Shown: piece by piece, positions 12,881 through 24,260 of the stretch | Numbering within the stretch: position 1 is the stretch's first letter | Layout: the number at the start of each line of letters is the position of its first letter | Source of the DNA: Trochalopteron elliotii | Lineage: Eukaryota; Chordata; Aves; Passeriformes; Leiothrichidae | Direction: 5' to 3' | DNA length: 64,000 nt | Assembly (NCBI GenBank): GCA_024734555.1 | Contig: JANPWX010000449.1 | Coordinates: 1,002,210-1,066,209, forward strand | Notes under the pieces: generated by a model | What the model saw: the letters and a program-made list of their open reading frames with translations, nothing else | Databases searched by the model: none | What the model was told of the DNA's origin: nothing | Position numbers and translations under genes: made by a program

Positions 12881-14017
12881 TATTGAAAACAAAGGTCTTT
12901 CAAATTCTTCTACCTTGCAGTGAAATGAGAAATACAAACTATACAGGCTCATCAGAGGATTTTCTGTTCATCAGTTCTGATTCATCTGAAATGAGGGCTA
13001 ATCTAAGATCACCCACAGCCACTTCCTCCTGCCACTTCTGCTTCCTCAAGCAGAAATCAGTGCATGTGAAAAACCAAGTAACTCAAAAAGGAGTAGGATC
13101 AATGAGGTCAGAACAGTTTTGCCCCTGGCTGGTGGTAACATGGGTGTCTTTGCTTCTATTCAGCCAAGGGAAACCCAGGCAGCGGAGTCTGGACAACCAT
13201 TCAGCCTTCCTGAGTGGCCCCTTATCTTTGCTCTACTGAATTACTCATGGAGTGTATTGATTCTGCTGAGGGAAGAGAGGTTTTAGATACCTACTTCCCA
13301 TGGAGATATAGCAATCTGAACCAGATCCTACCCTGGTTCCCTGAAGATCAGTGTCTTGTGGCAGAGTAGTTTGTATCTGCTGTGTGTTTAACTGAACATA
13401 GCCTTTTGCAGACACCAGAGAACACAAAGGAAAGACGGAAATGCAAAAATGAGAGAATATAATGTATTTCTCCAGCTTGAGAGAAGCCTTGTCCAAAACA
13501 ATCTGCACATATTCATGACATCCTTCTCATCTAGGCATTCCCTTGTGCTGAAAATCAAACAATTTTTTTTTTCTGTAAAGGAAGAACTACTGTGCCCTCC
13601 CTTCCTATCTCCATTTTCGCTTAAATGCAAAACTTGTCACAAGTTACTATTTTCACTCCTCTGTCAAACATGGCTAAAACTGTCCAAATGTTAGAAAAAA
13701 TTATCAGTGGACAAACTAGACAGATATACACACATACGTGGAGAAATGGGGCTTAAGAACCCAGACTACAAATCTCTGCTCTCTTCTCAGTTACAAATAT
13801 ATTTAGTTAACATGTAAAAAAGAGGAATGCTGTGAGTTAAAAAATAGCTCCTTCCCTTTTTGGAGTTGAGAACAACCCAAATTCAATGCTCTCTTTGCCC
13901 TTACCACAATGATGGGGAGGGAGTTCTCTGTAGGTGGTCACATCTGAGTTACTCACTGCAGGCTCTACTTAGAGTCACTGTGGAGAAACTGAGATGACTC
14001 ATTCTTCTTCATTGTCT

Positions 14018-14057
14018 AAAGAAATAAAAAGAAAAAAAAAATAAAAGAAAAAACACC
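14018..14057 (+). repeat. A-rich low-complexity tract
   Basis: Runs of A are interrupted by single G or T bases. It is intronic and no feature is attached to it. Confidence 0.6.
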
Positions 14058-17007
14058 AACCCAGAGACTACCAGAACACTGTATCAAATGAATCAGATGA
14101 GAAAAATCTCATGCAGGATGCCTGTATTTTTCTGTATGACAGGTAGAAACAGAAAGTGGAATCAGAATGTGGAATCTAGAATCAAGAGTATGTTTTAACA
14201 AAAAAAGGTGGTGCTGTCTTTCTGTGGTGCTCTAGACAGCAGGGATCAGTAGAAGGAGTACCCAAACAGTTGGGAATACTGAAGGCCCAAGACTGCTCTG
14301 CTGGCACAAACCCTGAACACATCCACCAGTAGTCCCCCCACATCCTCCTTCTCACACCCCAGTGTTTAATGACTACTCTGTTAGCATGTTGCTTCACCTT
14401 TGAGGAAAAAGACTAGGGAAGTACTCCCTCATAAGATGTGGGGGCTCATTTTCAGTGTGGGAGTGAGACAGCAATTCTAAGACTGGAAGACACAGCCTGA
14501 ATTTTCAAGAACAGTCTAATCCAAAAGTCAACTTGGGTAAAATACGAGCAGAAGATCCCACATTTTTCATTTCTTTTTGGAGAGGTTCTACTTACAAGTG
14601 AGATGCTGATCAATTTTGATTTGTTAAAGGTATCCATCTGCTGGTTAAATCAACTAATTTTGACAGCCATCCTTCAGCAGTGCATCTCTGGTACTACAGG
14701 TCCCAGTGACCTGCCCTTACCTTCGGCATCTGCTCTCCACAGCAAGCAGACAGGCCCCAGTCTCACAACTGCACCAAACTTATTCCCAGCCTCCAGCCCT
14801 TTCCTGGGCAGATTTTGCTGAATCTGTTCATGAAGGCAATCCTACTACCAATGTGTGCAATCTTTCTCTTCAAGAAGACCACTGAGCAGTGATATCAACT
14901 GAAGTCAACAATAGGATTTATTAAAACAGCAATAAAACCAGCACAAATGCTTTGACTAAAGGCAGAAGGCACAAATGAGGCTGTGGTTCAGCTCAGTAAT
15001 TCATATATCAGTTCATTTTGTACCAGGGTAAAAATGCAATGAACACTCTGATCACAAAACAACAAGCAATGATCAGAGGTATATTCACCCCAGCAGCTAT
15101 ATTTTGTACAGAAAAAAATAGTTAACCTTTAGCCCTGTCATTCAGTACTGCCATTGTTCTTCATAGGCCGTAAGCTTTGTAGTGAATTTTCAAGGCCTCA
15201 GGATGTGTCACTTTTGGTTTGCTTTAACTTTTCTTGGCTTGTTTGTAGCTTTGGTTTAACCGGTTTAGGTGTGACTACAATTTCTGTAACTGGTCAGGTG
15301 TATCTCCTCTGTTTTATTTTTGTTTGTGTGTGGTACAACCACATTTTTGCATAGACAGCAGTAAAAAGCAGTTATTCTATACAGAATATTTACCAGTAAT
15401 GTAGTAACTTTGTAGAGAGAAATACAACTGCCTGGTACCACAGCAGAGGACTGGAGAAGCAGAGACACAGGATGTGGCATGGAAGAGTAGAGGCACAGGA
15501 TGAGAAACGGCACAGGCTTGGCACCTGAGACCATGGCCATGAACAAATCACCAGTGGTCAACCAAAGAAATGCAGACCTGGAGCTGGACAAAACTGGCTT
15601 CAGAGATAACAAAGAGAACAAAGAAATAGTATCTAATACCCTTAAAGCAACTATACATAGCAAAAACTCATGCAATGTGGAACTGCAGACCAATGAAGAA
15701 AAGAGATAGGTGTAAAGTTGTTTCACCATACGTACTAAACTAAAATGACCCCAGGTGGATCCTACAAGAAGGAAGGGAGGAAGGGATCAACATGATGAAT
15801 CTCATACTTCTCCCAGGACAGGACTCCAGATGCTGACAATTTGCTCTAACATTCACCACTATCAGAATAAAGTCAGCAACCTCAGAACCCAGAGGACCAG
15901 AAGAGGGGTGAACATAACACCAGGAAGAGGGATAGAAACCAAGAACTAAAGGTACCACAGTTTTAACTGCATTATTATTCTTTATTTTTCTGTAATAATT
16001 GCATCTGGACTAATCATGATTAGACTTCCAAAAATTCAGTTACGCTAAGAATAAATTCTTTGCTATATAAAAACATGCTGCCTTTTTGGCTGTGAACAAG
16101 GTTTTGAGTGTAACGCTTTGCCTGGACATGCAGTCTCCACATCACAGTAAATAAATCCAGATAAAAATGTTGTTTTATTCTGAACAGGTGTTGCCAGTCT
16201 TCCAAGAACAAAGAAAAAAAAACCCATAAACTCCTGTTTTCCCAAAGAGTTCAGCAGAAATATGATCACACACCCACACCTGGCCCGGATCAAATTTGAA
16301 TCATTGGGTGACCCAGCATTAATGATTCTGGAGCCATGGCCAGAAAACTACAGAAGGTAGATCTGTAAAGTGGGAGCACTTGTAAGGAGCTAACAAAATT
16401 ACTAGAAAATCACCTTGAAAGGGTTATGGACTCAAAAACTTCTAACACTTTCTCTTCATCAAATACATCAGGGTTTAGAAAGCAATGGCAAAGAATTCAC
16501 GTAGCAGAGAAGCAAGAGAGAAACAAAAAAAGAAAGAGCTACCTTGCAATCACTGGAAAATTACTGAGAACATTCTCTGGCAAAAGTAACTACAGATGGT
16601 AGAAAAGGGAAAAGCAAATACTTGAAATGTTCCACTGATTTTTTGTTGTTGTCTTTCACTGATTTTTTTCTTCAATTACCTCCCAGTTACTGGGGCAATA
16701 AAAAAGCCAGATGTTATTTCAGTTCAAAATGAAAATGGGGTAATTACTGTGACAGTGTCTCTCCTGTATTCTCACTTCCCTGGGTTATCCCAGACATCTC
16801 TACAAACCAAGCACTTCATCCCCTTGCTGTCACGCTCTTCCCTCAGAGTGGAATGGGCTTCCCATGGACAAATAAAAAGACTTTTTCATGTGCTGTATTA
16901 CAACTACACTTGTACATAACACCCATATATCAAGGTGACCTCTGGACTGCTTCCTTCATTTCTAATGAAGGCCTGTTGTTTGTTTTCCTTGACTAAGCTT
17001 TCTGGTA

Positions 17008-17075
17008 ACACAGAATATCCTGAACTGGAAGGGACACACAAGGATCACTGAGACCAACCCCTGAGTCAACAAAAG
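17008..17075 (-). mobile_element. CR1 LINE 3' end fragment
   Basis: Read on the plus strand, 'cagaatatcctgaactggaa' followed by 'gggacacacaaggatcactg' and 'ccaacccctgagtc' is the reverse complement of a CR1 3' end. The element therefore lies in minus orientation, the same sense as MTMR2. It is short and diverged. Confidence 0.75.
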
Positions 17076-20000
17076 CCCTTTGGTGTATGGAGCAGGTCTC
17101 TTTTTACACTGCTGATACCCTCAGCACTGAAAAACCAGTAACAGTAAAGCAGGTCATCAGGAAAAGATTAATGAAAAAGAAGATGTGGACAATTGATCCG
17201 CTAAGCCATTAAAGAGGTATTATGACCTTTCCAAATGCAGCTCTTGCCTGTATGCATGAGATGTAAAAGAATTAGAAAAGGAAGGGAGATGATAAAACAT
17301 CTGAAATAGGTAACAAAATACATCTGAGACAGGTGTTAACCTATCAGGAGTACAGTCATGCAACAGATAGGAATTGTGTAATTTGACATTGTCAGGTCAT
17401 CCACAATCTTAAAATTCAGCTTTTGCAATTGTGCCCATGCTGTAAACAGCCCATAGCCAAGGAACTACGTGTACAACTCAGTGCTGTCTAGCAAACAGAC
17501 TGCTAGTCAACACAGCATTACCATCTCTCCTCAGAGAAGGCAGTGCTTGATGGGACCCAGGAGAGTCGTGTTCTGAGCCTAGCTGCACTCCTTGCCAGTT
17601 GTCAGATCTTGCCTCATGTCTCCACTGCAGTTCCACATCTCATCTTAGACTTTCTCATTCTGTGCCCAATCTCTCAGCAAGGAGTCCCAGTACTCAACTG
17701 CACTTCCAAGAGCTTAGTAAAATTACCCACCAGGCATTATTAAAAATAGCATAGTTCTGGCTTAGGCACAATTAAATAGCTGGTCCCCATCTCTTCAACA
17801 CAGAAAGTGTCACCACCTGAACAGCAGCTAGAACTACAATACTGCAAATTCCCGTGAGGCTTTTAAACACCAGTGCAACCTTAATTACAATACAATGAAC
17901 AGGTGAGTGTCAATTGTATTTTATTTTCTCAAATGGAAAATATGCCTAAACCCAAATACTTTTGTCATCAATAAAAAGCATTTTATTGAGTGGTCAGAAC
18001 TGGAACCAAGAGATGTGCATGTGCCTGATAGAGGAAAACTTTTAAACTGAAGGTCTCACACTCTGAGACAAGCAGAAATGGTTTCTACTGAATGCTGGAG
18101 CAGAAACATGCATGGCAAAGATTACTAGTAAAAATAATTTGTGAATTCTTTAGAAGCAATGGTTTTTCTTCACTGCTATAAATTAAAAGCTCCAAAGTCT
18201 TTTTCACTAAGTGTTATTTCCATTATTTTCTGCCCCAAACACTATTAAAAAGATTCTCATTTTGCAGATCTATATCCAGGCAGAACTGTTGTTTATCTTC
18301 ACAATACACATTACACCAGAAAAAACACCCCTGTCTCAGAATGGACTTCAGTTGCAAATAAGTATTAGAAATTATCACTCATTTATTAAAATCAATGATA
18401 ACGAGCCCGTATGGAGTTGCTAATTAGTTGTAGGCACAGTGTCAAGTTCCTGAGGTGCAAAACCAGTTCATTATCAACACTCAGCCAGCAACGTACTTGT
18501 CTTTAATGGTAACAACTCTTGTGAAATCTTGCTTTGCACTTACAAGAAATCAAATGCAAGAAATGCTCTCAAAGCTCATGAGGAAAATGAAAGCTACTCG
18601 CATTTCACCAAACACCACAACTGGCAAAAATCTTCCCTTTCAAACTCTAACTTCAATGACTCATCACAAAACAACTCAATCAGCAAAGCTCATACATCTG
18701 GTAGCAATGTGGTGCTACAGCTAAAGCCCTCCTCAGCCAACAGCTCACAGACCCAACTCCTTCCAGCATCACTCTCACCCACGGGGAAAGAATTCCTTCA
18801 ACACAGCCTTAAATCAGACCAGGTATTGACAGGGCCTTATTTGAGACAAGGGGGGAGCTCATACCTCATGGAGTTACTGGTTCAACAGACCTTGCTGCAC
18901 TGATTTACACCGAGTTTATGTTTTCAGAGTTATCCCTGCAAACATAAAGACAAGGAGCATGATTGCTCTCATATGCTTCAGTAAAAGTGCAGTGCATAGG
19001 ATCCATCACGTCTGCAGACCTCTGGGGATGATAAACACCAGAACAAAGGTGATAAAAAGCAACCAAGAAAGCAGTAACATCAAGCATTGCTACAGTCATG
19101 CTGGTGGGAAACATCTACCCACTGCCTTATCTTTCTCTCATTTTATACTGATGTTGAAACATCACTGACATCTCTTATAGCAGTTTTTTTACAGTACAAT
19201 CACCTCCACACCTCTGCACAGGCAATACAAATTTATCTTCAGCAGACCTAACAGAAAGCCTCTCAGATATCTTACTGGACCATTGCTCAGACTGAACTGT
19301 GATATGCTTTTTCTGAGGAATACAGAGAGATGTATGCTCATTCAGAAACTACAGAACATAACCACATAGACTGCATGAACAAAATGCCTAATCACTTCTC
19401 ATGGAAAGTAAATACATGAAGTTTGCCGCCACTTTTCTCCCTAAAGTCATGTGTTCTGCTAAAGTCATACACAACTCTGTCTGGCTTTCCTTTCACAAAA
19501 GGAAAAGATTATGGTGGAATTTTGTTGGCTGTTCCTTTGAATTCCAGAGGTCAGAGGGTCCATATGCAACCTCAAATCTGCAAAAACAACAATACAACAA
19601 ACCCACCCACAAATTAATTTTAAGAATGGTCTTGGAAGAGGTCTGAATAACCGGCACAGCTGAACTGTGTTTATCACTCACTCACCTAGGATCCTCAGGC
19701 CATTCTAGAGCTATTAAACCAGTCCATAACACTGAGAAAGCTTGCTCTTCTGGACGTAACCAATACTGTAGCTCATCAGATGTTTGAATCAGTGTTTTAC
19801 CTCACTCCTTCTCTGTCTCACGAGTTGTTCCTGGACAGACACTGCAGACACAAAAACACTCCTTGCAAGCGGCTAGTCAAATACCACCACAGCTCTTTAA
19901 GAACAGCTGGCTCATAGTCATGTGTCTTCCATGATGACAGGATGGAAGGGGAATATCCATCCTAAGTCCTGACCTTTGGAAACCACAGAGAGCGGCAGAA

Positions 20001-21964
20001 CCCAGCGCTGTGCCACACAAAGCCAGCACTGGGTGAGACGGCTGAGACTTGAAAAGCAGAACAGCTGTTTCAGCACAACCATGAGGGCAGCTGAGTCAAT
20101 TAGCTGTGACCTGCTCATCTGAAACTAACTCGGTATTTTCACAGAGAGCTCTACAAACAGCTACACTGTAAGTCTCATTAGGAGTTTTTCAAATGTTTTT
20201 CTAGTTGGGACAGAAAGTAGGTAACATTTAATTATTCCCACATCTTCCTCAAGGACCACAGGTATTGCACTGCCTTGGAAGGAATGTGGCTTTTGAAAGG
20301 CTGTTACTTAGGTGGAAATGGGTCTATTCTTACACTCTCTCCAAAAATCCTTCTCTACGATTACTACGGTTTACTAAAATATCAAAGCAGCTTTCACTGT
20401 CAAAATGCCCTTATTGCCATATCTGAAGTGCTTTATCAAAAGACAAACCTATAATGTTCTTCAAGACACTTAATCAAACGTGAGCAGCCTTATGTATAAG
20501 TAAACTCTATCAAGCATGTCTACTTGAGGAGCTAGATCTTAGGAGCTAGAAATAATAACACTTCCAACCAGGAGCTGAGAGAATCCAAAAAATGCACTGC
20601 TGTATGTATTTCGTATTAGCACTTTTTCAAGTCTTCTAATCTTGCACAAAACAATTCAGTAACTACAACTCAGTAAGGCGTCACATGGCTAGGTAATGGT
20701 GATTCTGGGATGAGTGACCTTTGAGTCATTTTTTGGTTCTTGTTCCTTTTAAAATAAAATGGATTATCAAAACTGATGACAACATCCTCATGATTCATTG
20801 TGTTCCTCACATCATCCCCAAAGCTAACTTCTTCCTTTTAAACAAAAACATTTGGTGAAAATGTGTCATAAGTTACAATTTGAAGCTGGTCTGGCTGTTA
20901 GATCACAACCACAGAGATTAAAATAAGTATATTTCAATGCATACAAATAGTCCAATTAGCTTCAGAGAATTATTCTGATGTATAAAATCAAATTGCAATA
21001 CAACTTTAATGAAAAAAAACTGATGATAATCAATCTACTGTCCAATTCCTAGACAATTATTTATTTGTGCATATGCATCACTAGATTGGCAATGGAAGCT
21101 GGTAATAAACATTCTGAAGGTCACCGGGCATCTCTCAAAGACCCTAGTTTCATTTTCTTGTAGTTTTGCCCTAACCTTGAAGCACTGCAACTAAAAAGTT
21201 TCACAGCATACACCAACTTAAGATGAGGGTATTTTTATTAATAATTACAGACGAAAAACATAAATCTATTTCAAATACCTATATTTTGTTTGGAGCATAT
21301 TAAACCCCCACAACTGGCTAGCTTTCTTCTATGGGTTCTAGATGTTCAAGCAGAGACTTGAGATTCTGAGAGCTTTTGAATAGGCTTTTTTTACATCCCA
21401 AGAAATCTCTTAGAGTCTGGGCCTTTCCAGGGCTTGGAGGACACAGCTTTGTGCATGCTCAACAGAAACAGAGTTATCATCTCAATTTCCCCACGGTTCC
21501 ATTTGTGCAGGGCATGCTGCCGAGACGCCCAACAGGAGCTTCCTTGTAGCCACTGGCTCTTCTGAGTTAAGCTCTCTTTAGTGTCCATAGGCCTCTTACA
21601 GTGAATGACCTCCAGATGGGTCCAAGTTGCCTGAGCTGATGCAGAGATAAAAAGAAGAATATATTGGGTCAGTTGGGTAAGGGGGAAAGAAGCCTGCAGG
21701 CATCTGGCAGGGCACTGGTAGAATTGCACAAGGAAACCAGTGCAGAGAGCAAGGAACAGAAGAATTTGATGAAGAAGGGTGAAATGAGGGTCAGGAGTCA
21801 TGAAGGACTCAAGAATGAAGAAATCCGAATGCAAACTGGGCACTGCCTTGTCTGAGGAGCAGTTGGGTAATAGCCAAGCATGGGAGTTTTGAGATGCTGG
21901 CAGCAAAGTGGCCACTGGCATCTCAGGCTCTAAGAACAGAGGCAGAGCCAGGAGATCCAGGGAA

Positions 21965-22361
21965 GGATCCCCCTCTACTTAGCTTTCAGTAGAGCATTTC
22001 TGGAATACTACATCCAGGTATTAGCCCCACAGTGCAAGGAAGTCACTAGGGAGCTAGAGGGAGTACAGGGAAGCATCACTGGGATAGTGGGGCTGGAGCA
22101 CCCTGCCTGTGTGGAGAGACTGCTTTGGGGGCCAAAAAAGCAGCCCCAGTGCTCCCAGTGCCAGTAGAAGATACACAGGAGATGCCGATGGGCTGTCCAG
22201 AGAGGCTGTGTGCACTTCATCTTTGCAGGTTTTCAAGACCAAACTGGGTAAAAGTCAGAAGTAGCCTGATATGAGCTTAAAGCTGTCTCTGGTACGAGCA
22301 GGAGGCTGGACTCAGGGATGCTGAGATCTCTTCAGCCTGAGTTATCCTGTGATCCTACAAA
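21965..22361 (+). mobile_element. CR1 LINE, 3' region with internal deletion
   Basis: The left part (to about 22140) matches the CR1 segment around 'ctggaatactacatccagg' and 'gggagctagagggagtaca'. The right part matches the 3' end: 'ggttttcaagaccaaactgg', 'gagcaggaggctggact', then 'gttatcctgtgatcctac'. The middle of the usual sequence is missing, so the copy is internally deleted. Plus orientation. Confidence 0.8.
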
Positions 22362-22959
22362 CTGGGCATGGCAAGGACAGCCAGAACGGGACACAACAAC
22401 CTTCAGCAGCCATCAGGATATCCTGTCCCTGGGCTCTACCACAACACCAGGGCTTCACACACCACCAGCCCTATCAGTCTCTCAGTGCCCGCCCTTGCTA
22501 CCCTACTGCAACCTTCTCCATCAAACACAAGGCCCAAGCAGGATGTGCTTTCAATCACAAAATTCAAATTTCACTGGTAGCTCATGGATGGTGGGAAGAA
22601 CACAAAAGTCTCCTTTCAGCTACTGTGGCTTAAGGACCTTGAACATTACCCATATGGCATTACAAGCCATTCAGACCGCAAAGTCATGCTCTCAGAAAAA
22701 AACATGATGGCAAAACCACAGACGCTCAACAGGCCACAGACATTTGCTCCTGAAGAGGACAAGGCCTGGCCTGGGCACGGCAGCGTGCGGAAAGGCAGCT
22801 CCCAAGCGGGGGCACACCTGCCCTTCCAGCAACGCTTACCTGTGCTGCCCATCTCCCAAATGCCTCCACCGCAGGTACCAAGGGCAGGGGCACTGCTTTG
22901 CCTGTGCAGGGATGTACCGAGAGCCTCATGGAGGTAGCATCTCCTGCTCTGCTTAAAGG

Positions 22960-24150
22960 TCTGAAAGAGAGAGCGGTAGTGCCGCAGCCGAGCAGAGCCC
23001 ACGCCTCCCTTCCTGCTCCGTCACCCCACAGCCACCCCCAGCGCAGGGACACCCCAGCAGGAGACACCCGACCCCGGGGAAACGCTCCCCACGGAGAGAG
23101 CAAAGCCGCACCAGCTTCATCCCTTCGGTTTCCTTTTCCCTGGCGGCCCCTCCCCGCTCCCTCCCTCTGCCCCCACGCCCCGCGGTGGTCCCGGGCGGCC
23201 GAGCCCCGCGGGCGGGGGCGATGGCTCTGCGGCGGGCNNNNNNNNNNNNNNNNNNNNNNNNNNNNNNNNNNNNNNNNNNNNNNNNNNNNNNNNNNNNNNN
23301 NNNNNNNNNNNNNNNNNNNNNNNNNNNNNNNNNNNNNNNNNNNNNNNNNNNNNNNNNNNNNNNNNNNNNNNNNNNNNNNNNNNNNNNNNNNNNNNNNNNN
23401 NNNNNNNNNNNNNNNNNNNNNNNNNNNNNNNNNNNNNNNNNNNNNNNNNNNNNNNNNNNNNNNNNNNNNNNNNNNNNNNNNNNNNNNNNNNNNNNNNNNN
23501 NNNNNNNNNNNNNNNNNNNNNNNNNNNNNNNNNNNNNNNNNNNNNNNNNNNNNNNNNNNNNNNNNNNNNNNNNNNNNNNNNNNNNNNNNNNNNNNNNNNN
23601 NNNNNNNNNNNNNNNNNNNNNNNNNNNNNNNNNNNNNAGCGGGGCGCGGGGCAGCGCCGATGCCGCCCTCCGGGCCGCCCCTCAGGTGGGCGCGGGGGCT
23701 GGACCGTGAGGGCGCGGAGTGGGCTGTAGGTCTCCCTTTTTGTCCTCCTGAGAACCAAGGGAAGGTGGCAGCTTTCGGGTGTCATCCCTGGAGCACGGTG
23801 GTCGTTCCGAAGAGCAAAGAAATGGTCTCTCTCGAGCATCCCTCTTGAAATCAGCTCACCTACGTTAGGCTTTCCAGTTGGGTTGTGTACCCACAGTTAA
23901 AACAGTTGTGCTCCTCACATTTGTAATTGCCCCTATCTGCTCGAGAATCCTCAAGTCTATCCCTCAGCTGGGTGGAGCAGGGGCTGTGGAAGGTGCCAGG
24001 TGACAATCACACGAGTCAAGGCTGCAGGGCGCTGGCACCGACCCTCTGTGAAGTTACCCGACGGGAAGCTCGAATGCATCCATGGCGATCTGTGTCCGGA
24101 GGGCTTTGCAGGCACAGTTCGGTATCAAGTGTTCTGCAGGAAGAGCTGTG
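22960..24150 (-). promoter_or_regulatory. MTMR2: CpG island, probable MTMR2 promoter
   Basis: GC content and CpG density rise sharply from about 22.96 kb, with GC-box-like runs such as 'gcgggcgggggcg' just left of the gap and 'agcggggcgcggggcagcgc' just right of it, then fall away by about 24.15 kb. The island lies where the 5' end of minus-strand MTMR2 is expected, 22 kb upstream of exon 2, and no TATA box is evident. The core is lost in an assembly gap. The expected N-terminal coding sequence (a Met-Glu-Lys start and a run ending near Asp-Ser-Leu-Ser) is not present in the visible flanks, so exon 1 is probably in the gap. Assignment to MTMR2 is by position. Confidence 0.65.
23238..23637. 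other. assembly gap (400 N) in CpG island
   Basis: Exactly 400 Ns sit within the GC-rich island. The length equals that of the second gap in the window, so it is probably a nominal size rather than a measured one. Frames read across it are meaningless. Confidence 0.98.
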
Positions 24151-24193
24151 GTACGTCCAGTTCCTTGAAACAATTGAAGAGCAGGAGAAAAGC

Positions 24194-24260
24194 TCTTGGC
24201 ATTGCTCACAAAGATTGAGGTACTCAGTCTTGGCGTTGCTCACAAAGACTGAGGCATCTT
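24194..24260 (+). repeat. 34-bp tandem duplication
   Basis: Two adjacent copies of a 34-bp unit beginning 'tcttggcattgctcacaaag' (24194) and 'tcttggcgttgctcacaaag' (24228) differ at a few positions. It sits just outside the CpG island. Confidence 0.7.

Larger units (their letters stand above)
1594..23237 (-). other. MTMR2: MTMR2 intron 1
   Basis: About 21.6 kb separates exon 2 from the CpG island that should carry exon 1. The only features I can support are four CR1 LINE fragments (7.7, 12.7, 17.0 and 22.0-22.4 kb), A-rich tracts (about 7.97-8.05 and 14.02-14.06 kb), a short inverted repeat at 8.4 kb, a 26-bp-period duplication at 11.8 kb and a possible cassette exon near 4.2 kb. Open frames such as 11073-11531 (+), 15265-15729 (-), 18529-18903 (+) and 21391-21921 (-) match nothing I recognise and are within what chance allows. 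The right boundary is approximate because exon 1 is not visible. Confidence 0.75.

Noticed and set aside
15265..15729. 154-codon hydrophobic minus frame with a 69-codon hydrophilic plus frame opposite
   Set aside because: The two frames mirror each other and one is at best a shadow. No family is recognised and there are no splice or promoter signals.
18529..18903. 124-codon Ser/Asn/Gln-rich plus frame
   Set aside because: Its length is within chance for this amount of sequence and it resembles no known protein.
22726..23103. 125-codon minus frame at the edge of the CpG island
   Set aside because: It is GC-driven openness and does not match MTMR2 exon 1 or any known protein.
22898..23848. 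316-codon plus frame and 240-codon minus frame across the CpG island
   Set aside because: Most of each frame is Ns, and the rest is high-GC sequence where stop codons are rare. Neither flank matches the MTMR2 N-terminus.
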